Assembly: GCA_018881555.1 (NCBI GenBank)
Contig: JACAXG010000008.1
Location: 1,101,383-1,165,382, forward strand
DNA from: Amblyornis subalaris
Lineage: Eukaryota; Chordata; Aves; Passeriformes; Ptilonorhynchidae
DNA length: 64,000 nucleotides
Direction of reading: 5' to 3'
In this document: positions 34,639 to 45,782 of the stretch, one piece after another
How positions within the stretch are numbered: position 1 is the stretch's first letter
Layout: every line of letters starts with the position of its first letter
Program-made: the position numbers and the translations under genes
Notes under the pieces: model-generated
What the model was told of the DNA's origin: nothing
The model's database searches: none
What the model saw: the letters and a program-made list of their open reading frames with translations, nothing else

Positions 34639-36639
34639 CAAACACAGTCTAAACAATCAGGAGAAGTAAAAAATNACAATTAGTACAATCCCTGTGGGAA
34701 GCAGACCTGTTCCACCTCCATGGATCCTCCACGCTGGGTTCACCTGCAGGACCTCAGGGATTTCTTTAGTCAGTGCCTTTTCCTGGTCATTTTGGTGTGT
34801 GTTGAGGGTGCTCCAGACCCCAAATGCACATGGGAGTGTGGGACTGGTGCCTGAAGAAGATGGAAATGGGCTAGATTCGGATTTACAAAGAGAGGAGGCA
34901 ACTGCAGCCTCTCTTGTGGAAGGGAGGCCTCCAGAGATTGTGGCTGTGCTGGAGACACAGGACCACGAAGAAGCAAAGATTACCCAGCAAATCCTGGCCA
35001 GCCAAGAGCCAAACCAGGCAAGTTTAACAGCTGCATTATTTAAAATGATTCAATTGACAATGAGTGTGCAATCTGAGTCTTCAATATAAGCAAACACCCA
35101 CCGGAGCCAAATTGCTGTGACAAAATCACTTGATGATTAATCCCCAAAGTACACTCTAAAGGACAGAGCCAAAGACTCCAGGACAATGGCCTGATTTTTA
35201 CTGGGCCACATCATATTTTTCATTTCACAAGTGCAGTTCTTGTTAAAGAACTGTAATTTCGTATTTGGTTCACCCTGCAAGAAGTCCTTGCCTTGTCCAA
35301 AGTGCTCACTTAGAAAAGCTTTCACCAAAAGCTTGCAACCAACAATAAAAACAATCGCCCTGAAACCACCCTCAATTTGGGGCATTTCCATCCATCCGGC
35401 TCCTGCTGCTGCTCCCGTTGGAGCTCTGGCTGTTAAATGATTTCTCACTTTCCTCCTCAATCTGAAACTGCACAAAATTCTCACATTTGGGCACCGCTGG
35501 AGGCAAAAACAGGAAAGCTGCAAAGCTCCTGGGTCTCTGTGTGANGCGGGGAGGATTTTGCCCTAAATGTCCCCGTTTCTGTCACATCCCTCATGCTAAT
35601 TGAGTTTTAAGCCCTGAGCTGAGCTTCCCCTTGGCAGCTCCTGGCCCACACCACCATACGTTTTGGGGCCATTCGATGTCTCCCGGGACCTGGGTTCGGC
35701 TCCAGGTTTTCCACACTTTTCCCGTGGAGGNCTCTGGGGAACGATCTCATTTCTGGCTGCTGCAGTTCCCCTCCCGCTCAGCAATAACAAACCCACTAAT
35801 TCACATCGCTCCAAGACACGAGAACCATAGCAATAAAACTTGCAAACAGAGGAGAGAGAGAAAAGCATGTAAATATGATTCAAACCCAAGCTGAAGTTAC
35901 TAAAATCCAATTGAATTCAAATTTCTCTTCCTTCTTCCCCNGGCTGATGTTTCCCCAAAGCAACTCCCTTGAATTACATGTGCACAGTCACCCTTCATTT
36001 CCATCATTTGCATTTCCACATTGGAAAACCCCACCATCTTGTGCTGCTTATGGAGGGAATAATTTTAATGATGAAGAGTTTGTCCACGTGAGTTGTGTGT
36101 GCATGGAATGACTGAACCACCAGGGACATGCCTCTGAAACTGGAAAAGGTTTGCAGGAATGACACAGAGCAAATGTCTGACCCTCATTTTCAGAGGCTGA
36201 GAGCGTTTACAGGAGCAGAACAGAGAGTTTGACCAGTGGTGCCGATAAAAAAATGAGTATAAATTGGGTTTGAACAAGGCGGGGGAGAGGATCTCTGATC
36301 ATCAGACCAAACCTTCCTGCTGGAGCAACAAAGGCACAGGAGGTGGCCAAAGGGGTGATAAAACTGGCCATGCTGGGGGGACACCAATGCTGTTGGATTT
36401 GGTGAGAAATTGGTTGTTTCCNGTATTTCAGCCCAGGATGTTGGTTAGTCTTGCTTGGCAGCACCATTGTCTTCTTCCTAATGGCCAGGAAACCTGGATT
36501 TATGTAAATCACAGCTTCTCAATTTAATGAATTTTTTGGTGAGATTGGAGAATTGACTATAAAGGTGGTGTTGAGCACAGACCTTCAGAAACCAACTGTA
36601 AAAGAATCTCAGATAACCAAGAAACTGCTGAGATCNACA
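34639..36639. other. Upstream intergenic single-copy DNA, no gene seen
   Basis: Includes a 131-codon plus-strand frame at 34694-35089, of ordinary amino acid composition but without a family I recognise or a supported splice structure. The rest is AT-rich. Confidence 0.55.
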
Positions 36640-36832
36640 AAGATCATCCCTGTGAGNGTGGTGANACCCTGGAATGGATATCNCAGAGAAGCTGTGNCTG
36701 CCCCANCCCTGGCAGTGTCCAAGGCCAGGCTGGATGGGGCTTGGAGCACCCTGGGGTAGTGAAAGGTGTCCCTGCCCATGGCAGAATTTAAGGTCCCTCC
36801 CAACCCAAGCCATTCNGTCACTCTGTGATTCC
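36640..36832 (+). repeat. CR1 LINE 3' fragment rich in N
   Basis: Sense CR1: CCAGAGAAGCTGTG-type box (with N), GGCAGTGTCCAAGGCCAGGC, GGGCTTGGAGCACCCTGGGG, AGGTCCCTCCCAACCCAAGC and CTCTGTGATTCC. Seven N lie within about 190 bp, a much higher density than elsewhere. Confidence 0.92.
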
Positions 36833-38220
36833 TTCTACAGAGCACACACAAGGGATCATTTTTTTAAAGCACCCCCATCTTCTCAGTGCCATCACCAGGA
36901 TGCCCCTACAGNGGCAGGGTTTGGGTGGCCGTGGCTGCAGACACTGGGGGTGTCACACGCCCGAGCGTGGCTCCAGCTCCAGGAGCTGGTGCCTTCGTGC
37001 CCCNAGGAGTGACCACAGGATCAGCTCTGAGCTCGAGCTGGAATGTGAAACCTCCTCTGTGGTACATCAGACTGTGTGGAGGCCTCCTGCAAAACCAGCC
37101 CTAATATTCAAAATTTAGCAACACCATCTGTTAGAGACTTTGTTAAATAAAAACAACTCATTACCGAACGGGGATCTTGGAGAAGGATNGCTTTCTTTCA
37201 CATACAACTGATTTTCTTCNGCTGGAAAAAACACAAATTGTTGTTTCCCGGTATTTCTGATCCACTTCCAAAGGTTTCTGACAGCAGCCACGTTCCTAAC
37301 CCGTAGCCAAAGAAATAACTGTACCATTAATCCAGAACTGGCAGTAACTCCTGACATCTGAATTATGTTGCTGAAAGGTGTCTTTTTACCAGCTGGTAAA
37401 TAACCATGCCCTAATTACAGATATAAATCTGGTGAGGTAGGAATGCACCGCGGAAAGTGATGAAAATGTTTAATAAAATATGGCCCTGAAATGGAGGACG
37501 TGATTAGATTCACCACGCTGACCACAGGGGTTTGTGGATGTGCTGAGAGCCCCACAGCCCCTCGGGATGGCAACACATCCCCGCTCCAGGGATGAACGGG
37601 AGGGGGAGAACACTGCTGGTGATAATTGTTCCGAGAGAGCTGAGCAACCAATGAGCCAGAAAGCCCCTTTGTAACTACCCAGATTCCTATGGCTTCTGCA
37701 GGGAAGAGCATTTATCATGTGCTCTGCTGATAATCAGCAGGCCTTTAATAATTTTGTTTCTCCAGTGAAGTTTGATGAAGACACGGTTTTCTTTTGTGGC
37801 CTGGATTTGTCACCTCTGTGATTCAGACTCAGATCATAGATCTCTAATGACAGAAATTGGAAAGAGCTCAAAAACTGTAGTTTATTTTTTAAATAAATAT
37901 TTTTTTTTTAAAAAAATCACTTTTTAAAATTCTATCCCAAGTCAACTATTTCACAAAAGCCAAGGCAGCTTGATCTGAAAGGGCCTTGTCTTGGTGCTTT
38001 GCTTTCAGGCTTTTATAGTATTACANTTATTTATTATAATTTTTCATTATTTTTAGGCAGTGGATAAAGACAAATTCTTTTACTTAAGATTGATTTTTCT
38101 AATTGAGCCTCACCAAAAATCCCCAGCACAGCTTCTCAACAACCCCAGCACAAAACCTGAGACAAAGCTGACACAAGTACCTGGAGGGAAGAAGTCTCTG
38201 AGTTTGGCATTAGCGAATGN
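36833..38220. other. Upstream intergenic single-copy DNA, no gene seen
   Basis: AT-rich, with a near-palindromic T/A run at 37880-37918 (TTTTTTTAAAAAAA core). Confidence 0.6.
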
Positions 38221-38430
38221 CACAGAACATCCTGGGATGGAAGGGACCCACAAGGATCATGGAATCGAACCCCTGGCCCTGCTCAGACACCCCAACGATC
38301 CCAGCCTGTGCATCCCTGGGAGCGTTGTCCAATTGCTCCTGGAGCTCTGGCAGCCTTGGGGCTGTGCCCATTCCCTGGGGAGCCTGTTCAGTGCCCAGCA
38401 CCCTCTGGGGGAAGAGCCTCTTCCCAATAA
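38221..38430 (-). repeat. CR1 LINE fragment, different subfamily
   Basis: Antisense: CACAGAACATCCTGGGATGG, AGGGACCCACAAGGATCATG, CCTGGGAGCGTTGTCCAATT, GGAGCTCTGGCAGCCTTGGG and CCCTCTGGGGGAAGAGCCTC. The words differ from most other copies here, indicating another CR1 subfamily. Confidence 0.85.
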
Positions 38431-39019
38431 TGTGATATAATAACATATATAGGTATGTATACAATATATTCCAAATAATCACATGGGTTGGGAATGGTGA
38501 ATGACCTTTCTGGCCATTCAGATACATCACAGCTCAGTCCAGGCTGGATTTCATAACTCATGATTCTAATTATCAGACACAACTGCAATTTCATCCCGAA
38601 CTTCTATCCCACTTCTCCAGCTTCCTCTCAGCTGAGCCTGGAAGGAAAGCTGACGGGCCCAGCCTCCCTGTGCTGCTGCAGGGAATGGAGGGGAGTTCAT
38701 TCCCAAGTGCCAGCGCCGTTCCCCTCGCCAGCACTACATTCATTAACTCTGCAGCACAACACTCAAATTACTCCTTTTTAGCTCCTGCAAAGATTTTCAT
38801 GTCACGCTCGGGGTGGTTCCGTCTCATTACTGCTGCCTCTTTCCTGCTCCATTATTGATGCACATGCACTGCCCATACAAGGATTAATTAATAAGCCACG
38901 TTCTTAAATCCATGTGTTCCCCTGAAAGGAAGGAACCTCTGACATGAGATCTGCCTGTTTGTGTTCCAATTACAAATTACAAAAATGAGACTTTGCTTCT
39001 GCTCATCCCATCCCACCCC
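38431..39019. other. Upstream intergenic single-copy DNA, no gene seen
   Basis: AT-rich at 38430-38480 and 38870-39000. Nothing recognised. Confidence 0.6.
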
Positions 39020-39172
39020 ACCCCCTGCCANNGGCAGNGACACCTTCCACTATCCCAGGCTGCTCCAAGCCCCGTCCAACCTGGCCTTGGACACTTCCAG
39101 GGATGGGGCAGCCACAGCTTCCCTGGGCAGCCTGTGCCGGGGCCTCCCCACCCTCAAACCACAGGAATCTTC
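39020..39172 (-). repeat. CR1 LINE fragment lacking its 3' terminus
   Basis: Antisense: GGCAG box with N, GACACCTTCCACTATCCCAG, CAACCTGGCCTTGGACACTT, GCAGCCACAGCTTCCCTGGG. The usual AATGGTTTGGGTTGG start is missing. Confidence 0.92.
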
Positions 39173-41449
39173 TTAACTCAGACCTTAATATGAGGCAATA
39201 TCTGATGTGGTGATGAAGAACCCACCAGGAGATCACGGTGGGTATTTATGGNGACCAACAGCAACCTTCCTCAGAACCCTGCTCACAAACACCTCCCACC
39301 AGGAGTATTAAAAACCAAACAAGGACCAAAAATCAAAGCAGGCACTGCCATTTTTACACCAGTTCTCTGGGCTGGGCACCACTGAAGATTAAACCAATAA
39401 AAGGGGGTTTGGGAGGAAACTTGTAGAGGAGAGGAAGAACTGGGCTGCAGGAGCTGGAGCTGGCATGCAGGGCTGAATTAATAGCTTAATGTAATTCAGT
39501 TCTTACTGGTTGCCTGGAAACTAACTTGGGAAAAAAAAGGAAAAGCACAAACCATAATGGGTGTAGAGGGCTTAATAGGGAATTATTGATGCCACCAGAC
39601 TGTCTGACAGCCTGATGTATTTCTAACGAAATCACCCAAAATGCTCCTTTATTATTACATGTTCTCCTGAACAACAAGGTCCAAGGCCAAGGGAGATGCA
39701 ATATTCCGTGGTGCTGGATGTGGATGCAGGAGGGAGAGCCTGGTGTTTGCCACCCCAGCAGGGACAGCCCGGCACTGCTCCGCTTTCCTCTTTATTGGCC
39801 ATGACGCAACCTGCGTTCTCCAGCGGCAAACACGGAGCACTCGGGTCAGCTGCCTTGGGTTGACCCTGCGGGCCTGCTCACACGGAGGAGGATCCTGATT
39901 CCAGCTGAAATCTCAACTGCTTGGGAAGCAAAGAAGCAGCTCTTTGACGAACACTGCCTGGGGAGAGTTTTAGCGGACGCTCATCGTTGCGTTAACGGGG
40001 AGAAAACCCACGCCCTGGAAGGTTCCCTGCCATTCCAAAGGCTGCAGGGTCCTTCCTTTGGGTCGAGGAGAGGAGGGATCCGGGCAGGAGAAGGGGACGG
40101 GCAGCAGCGATGGGTAAGGCAGGCGCTTGGGATCGAAAGGCTCCATCCGTCGCAGCCAGGAGCTGCTCGCTGCGGGAAGGCGCGGAGCGAACTGTCCGTG
40201 GTGCCTGCCGTGGTTGGCTCGGGGAGCAGCTCGGCCGTTCTGGCGTCACAAGCANACCCTGTCCCTCCACCAGCCACGGGGCCCGGGGCTGCTCGCCCGG
40301 AGCAGCTCCCACATCCAGGCCCTGGTGCCCAGTTTTCCATCTTGGAACAGTAACTTAGGGANGGCAGTTTTTGTCCTGATTATTTTTGACAGGAATTGGG
40401 ACAGTTTAGTTATTTTAACACTCAGGTGAACATCCACCTCTCTCCTGGTTACTTGGGGATGTATAAATAATGCACTGACAACACCGAAACAGAAAACACC
40501 ATAAACCCCTCACCTTCAGCCTATCTGAGACCCTCCCCACACACAAATAACCAGCTTTGTGCCTCAAAGACCAATCCTGGCAGGGTTTCAGGGGTAAGAA
40601 TGATCATATGTTAGGAACAGCTTTGAGAACAGACTCTGTCTCTCCTCCCAGCTCCAAGGTGCATTGCACAAGGGCTGTATAATGTACAATATAGAACATA
40701 TTGTAATATAGAACAGTGCAGAACTAATTTTGAGTCTGCTCCTGATTTATCTGTGATGTCAAGATATTCAATAGATACCTCGAGAGCATTTTAAATAGTC
40801 TCTAAATAAAGCAAGTCATTATTTCTTGCTAAAAATGGGGGTTAAAATTAGCTAGTTACTGAAAAAACCAACAAACTGTAATTTATTTTTAAATTTCATC
40901 GGTCCCTTTCCCATTTCCAAGTGATCTGTGGTAATGAAGTATCAACATGGAGATCAAACGCCCCAACAAAAGTGTTTAATGACGTATAGATGGTACATTA
41001 AATCCCTACAACCCAAGTTAAGACAAACATAATCACAAACCCTTTTTATTGCAATCCTTTAGAAACTGTGGGTATAAATAGAATTCAGCACACCAGTTAA
41101 CTTATTTTTCATTATTATCCAGTCATCCCGAAGTTCTGTTTCCCTTGTATCTCTTTTTAGGGTTTCCTGAACCAACAAACCTGGAAGGTGGAGACAGTGG
41201 AGCCCTCAGTCATGAGATTTTCTGTATTTTCCAGAAGGAATGAGAGTGAGGACTGATGGGCTGCAGGGCTGGCTCTGGAAACAACGAGTACCTTTTATCC
41301 CACAGGAATTTCCATGAAAATAAACTGTGGATGGCAATTGATGGGAAAACCTTGGGTGAGAACATCCGCCCCCGACCTCCTCACACTTCCCTAAGCCAAA
41401 CCCCGCAGGTACAGGGCTGTCCACAGCTGTTGAACAGCTGGATTGATGG
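39173..41449. other. Upstream intergenic DNA with a CpG-enriched patch
   Basis: About 39830-40330 is GC-rich with raised CpG (CGTCGCAGCC, GGCGCGGAGCG), weaker than the island at 53.7 kb. It is followed by a long AT-rich section, 40660-41120. No exon was recognised. Confidence 0.55.
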
Positions 41450-41509
41450 TCAGCAGTTGCACTTGATCTTAGAGGCCCTTTCCAGCTGTAACAATTCCAT
41501 GATTCTGTG
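41450..41509 (+). repeat. CR1-like 3' tail
   Basis: CACTTGATCTTAGAGGCCCT, TTCCAGCTGTAACAATTCC and ATGATTCTGTG. Sense 3' end. Confidence 0.78.
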
Positions 41510-44500
41510 GGAAACGAGCGCTGAGCTGGCGGGACCCTGTCCCAGTGATACCCTGCAGAGGTGAAGCGTTCAAACCCCTCGGTCTGTAACCCAGTACGTG
41601 TTTGGAATTACCAACACCCACCTTCTCTGGAGTGGATTCCGCTGGGCAAAGCCGGTGTGGACAACCTGGAAATCCATCAGCATCCCCAGGAACAGGTCTG
41701 TGTGTGCCAGGCCGGGCTGCAGGGCACCCTTTGGAACAGGTCTGTGAGTGCCAGGCCAGGCTCCCAGGGCCAGCAGGGCGAGGGCAGCCATGGAACATCA
41801 GGGGGCTCCTTCTGCTCCACAGCGTTTTCCACAGCAGGACAAAGTGATGTGAGAAGCAGAAATAATTTGACTTGACATCCTGATCTGCAGGGAGACTCGC
41901 AGTCACCAGGCTCCCACGTGACCTCGCTGACCAAAACGGTCTGGGAAGTCCTTGAGATGGGGCCGTGGAGAGCAGACCTGGAGTCAGATGCTATTTCTGT
42001 CCCTGCCTGTCCCTGCCTGGAACCACAGCACAGCTCCTGGAAGTGTTTGTGATTAGCCTGGAGCTGTTATGGCAGCAAACTACAGCTCAAGACAGCTCTC
42101 ATCAGAACCTTTTAATGCAAATTGCTGTCTCCTCCTTGCCATCTGTGGAATCAAAGGGGTTTATTTTAGCTCAGGAGCTGTCTCTGAGTTTGTAAACTTT
42201 CGGTGGTGGACGTAATGAAAAGCATCCCTCAGCCTTTCCTTCTGGAAGGAGGGAGATGTCCTCCTGAAGTTCAAGAATGTCAAAGGCTTATTTTTTTCCT
42301 AGTTGCTGGAACAAGTCATTCAGAGGTTGTTACTCTGCAAAATAATTCACAGATTCCAAATACTGATATTTATAGCTGAAGCAGAACTCCTAAAATCTCG
42401 TGGTTTTAATGGGAATGCTGGCAGGTCCTTTATTATGTCACAGCGAGCAGTGGTGTTAAAAGTTCTGGAATCAAACTATCAATGCATGATAAATGGGTGG
42501 TGAGCTGCTCGTGTCACACCACTTATTAAGTTGGTACCATAAATTATTGCACTGTAAAAATCAATGTTTACTTCAGACTTCCCTCCCATATTTTCATTGC
42601 TGTTTTCTAGAATTCATTTAAAAACTACCAGAAACAAAAAGAAAAGAAAACCAAAACCACGTGAAACAGGAAAATTAATTTTCTTCAGGCTGAATTGTCC
42701 TCTATTACCCAAACAAAACAACAACTGAGGGTGTTGCAATTAATAAAACCTGCTAGACAAGAAAGGATGCATTGGAGATGGATCAGACCATGGAGATCAG
42801 ATGATAACCAAATATTCCCAGAGTTGAATTAAGAAAAGTATGATTTTATTTTTTTTGAGAATGAATCACTATTTATCAGCCAATTTATACTTTTTATTCC
42901 CAAATGAGAACCCAAGGAACGCAGTTAGTGTAGCCTGAGCGTCCCTTTAACCGCAGGCACAATGTTCTATAGTTAATTCTCCTCNGCTTTGCACAAGGAG
43001 AGAACATCCACTGCTGGGTCAGGCCACCCTNTCACCTTCCCCCACTCCGAGGGGATGCTGAGAGCTGCCAACAATTGCCTGCATGGAAGAAGAGAAGAAA
43101 ATTCCTCATTTCCTTGTTCTGACCTGTGTCAGACCAGCGGGATGCCCATCCCTGCCATGCATCCGTCCCCAAAAGACTTCACCACCTTTGGGACCTCAAG
43201 CCACTCCCTGTAGTTTCGGGGATGTTGCACAATTGTTAAATTCCCCTGGGGAAAACTCCTGAGCAGCAAAGGCCAAAGCAGGTTTGTTTGGTGAGAAACC
43301 TTGTGCCTGTTTGCACAATCGAAGGTCAGCTCGGGACCCCAGCTCGGCCACGGCTGGAGAAGGTGTCACACACACCTCTGGGAGCAGCCTGGCAGAGCCC
43401 ATGAACAGCAAATACAGCAAGAAAAATACATTTTCTATGTTTTTACACCCAAAGAGTGGAGGGAAAAAAAAAATTCTCCCTGGTGTTTCTGCCGGTTTGG
43501 TTTGAGCCTATGCTTGGCAGGAGCCGCACGCCAGCAGTGNGCTCCCTGCTTTGTTTTGATAGACTCTGTCTCCCAAAATCTGAGTTTTTTGGTTATTTCT
43601 CTCCTCAAGAACAGCACCCAACCACTCCTGGAGCGTCCCTGCACTTCCCAAAGCCCAGGGCAGCATTTATCAAGTGCCACCTACAACGCACAGGCTGGCG
43701 AAGAGCTCCATCCTTCCAGGACAACCACAGCCCCGGGATTTATTGCTAATAAGTCAGAGATTTCACAAACAACAGCATCAAAGAGCACATTAGCTTTACC
43801 TCTGAGTGAGCACATCCCATCTCCTGCGAGGTTTTATGACAGATGATTCAAAGGGGAGAAATTAAGAGGCCTCAGAAGCTTTTATGGCTTTCCCCAGCTC
43901 ATCTGTATTTGCAGAACATCTGCAGCCGTGCCCGTGATCGTGTGTGGCTTTCCAGCAGAGTGCAGCCCCTGCCAGAGATCCTGGGGCTGCCAGCAGCACC
44001 TTATCCATAGGGTCTGCATGGCTACACGGGATAAGGAGAATTCCCGACCCCACACCGACTCAGGGAGAGGCTCCCAGCCAGAGCAGGAGGCAGTGGGATT
44101 GGGGATTTAATCAGGGCACTGCCTTGGCTTTCTGGATGGCCACCTACATCCTGGGATTTCCCTACCCCCTGCCTTGAAAAGTAAAGTCCAAATTTTGCAG
44201 GATACTTTAAAGTTTAAATATTAAACTTCACCTATCTTTAAAAAAAAAGAGGCTGAGGAAGAACCTATGTCTGCCTGTAATTTAACAACTTCAGCCTGGA
44301 TTCTGTGCACAGAGTGGAAAAAGGAAAAGGCTGTCACAGGCCTCCCANGAAAGTCCCTCAGACCTCAGGCCAAAATTCCCCCAGCCTCCAAAGGAACATT
44401 TCTAACCCTCTTCTCGGCCATGCTACAGCATAACAGGGGGTCCTATAGGTCAAATATCTGCTTTTTGTTGCACCAGGTTTTAGCAGCTCTCCCTGGCAGA

Positions 44501-45107
44501 GTTTTGCAGATGCACAAACTCATTAATCCTGCAGGTTCAGGGTGCATCTGCAATCTTCCTGCATCCCACATTCCTACCTATTACCTCCAATTTAGATCAT
44601 CTGCCTTGTTTTCCACCCGGAGCCGTCTGCAGAGGGAATCTGAGCCAGCACAACTCCTTGCTATGGAGACTTGTTCCTCAGTGACGTGAGCAAAGAGTTT
44701 TGCATTAAAATCAAAAGAACAACCTCTGAGGAGGCTCTGCTCGGCGCTCAGACTGTCCTCAGAGCACGGCGCGGTGTGCCATGAAGAATCACGGCATCTC
44801 CTCCTCTGTACGGCTGGANAGGTTTCACTGATTAAACCAATTGTTTTGCTGTAATAACATGAAATTAAAAATTTTTCTTTTGCTTAAACATAATAGAAAG
44901 GGGTGATGTGCTGTGATGTAATCTCGTGTGTGTCTGCAGGAAGGAGGTGTTGCAGTGCTGCTCTGGGGCAGCTGTTGAATGAGTTACTGAGCAAACACCG
45001 TGCGCATCAGCTGGCTCTGCACTGCACATTCCGTCCATTCTTTATGTGTTTTGTTGTGATTTATTGCTCATGCCTTCACGTTTATGGACGTGATAAACAA
45101 ATACTCC
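41510..45107. other. Upstream intergenic single-copy DNA, no gene seen
   Basis: GC-richer at 41510-42010, AT-rich at 42280-42960, mixed afterwards. A pair of similar words (GGAACAGGTCTGTG followed by TGCCAGGCC) near 41690 and 41733 marks a small local duplication. No gene was recognised. Confidence 0.55.
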
Positions 45108-45337
45108 TCAGAATCCCAGATTGGTTTGGGTTGGGAGGGACCTTAAAGCCCAACCAGTGCCACCCTTGCCATAGGCAGGGACACCTTCCACTATCTCAGG
45201 CTGCTCCAAGCCCTGTCCAACCTGGCCTTGGGCATTTCCAGGGATCCACGGGCAGCCACAGCTTCTCTGGGAAGCCAAGGCCTCCCCACCCTCACAGGGA
45301 GGAATTCCTTCCCAATATCCCATCTAAATCTCCCCAC
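45108..45337 (-). repeat. CR1 LINE 3' fragment
   Basis: Antisense: CAGAATCCCAGATTGGTTTG, GGTTGGGAGGGACCTTAAAG, CTGTCCAACCTGGCCTTGGG, GCAGCCACAGCTTCTCTGGG, AGGAATTCCTTCCCAATATC. Confidence 0.93.
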
Positions 45338-45720
45338 GAGTGTATTTCCCACCAGTCTGAGGAGGAGGGGAGTCCTACCAAGTTTGTGGTTTCCAGGCTC
45401 TGCAGCCAAGGCAGGATCCCCCCTTTGGCCCCAGCTCTGGCTGCTGCCTCTGGCTGTGTTTTCCCACCAAGGAATTCCTTCCTGTGCCGCTGGAGGGATG
45501 GAAGCAGCACAGACCCCAGCTGGAGAAGGGCAGCCTCCCTCCCCATCCCAAGGAAAAGCTGTGCTGGTCCCCATTCCAGCTCAGGGCTTTTGCCCTTGTC
45601 AGGAGAAACGTGGAGCCAGTTTTGCTTTGGTTTGTGGGAGAAGATGGATGGGCTAAAGTGGAAACAGGGTCAGGCTCCAGGCCTTCCCTATCCAATTTTT
45701 GTTCAGCGAGGTGTGGAAGT
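45338..45720. other. Spacer between two inverted CR1 ends
   Basis: GC-rich sequence with a second AAGGAATTCCTTCC word near 45470. It may be decayed CR1 interior, but I cannot align it confidently. Confidence 0.45.
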
Positions 45721-45782
45721 CTGGAGGGACGTGATGATCTTTAAAGTCCCTTCCCACCCAAACCATTCTGGGATTCTGTGCT
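45721..45782 (+). repeat. CR1-like 3' tail
   Basis: GACGTGATGATCTTTAAAGT, CCCTTCCCACCCAAACCATT and CTGGGATTCTGTG. Sense orientation, inverted relative to 45108-45337. Confidence 0.85.

Noticed and set aside
34694..35089. 131-codon plus-strand frame of ordinary composition, possible exon or pseudogene
   Set aside because: I recognise no family, and no splice sites or promoter context support it. A BLASTP or RNA search would decide.
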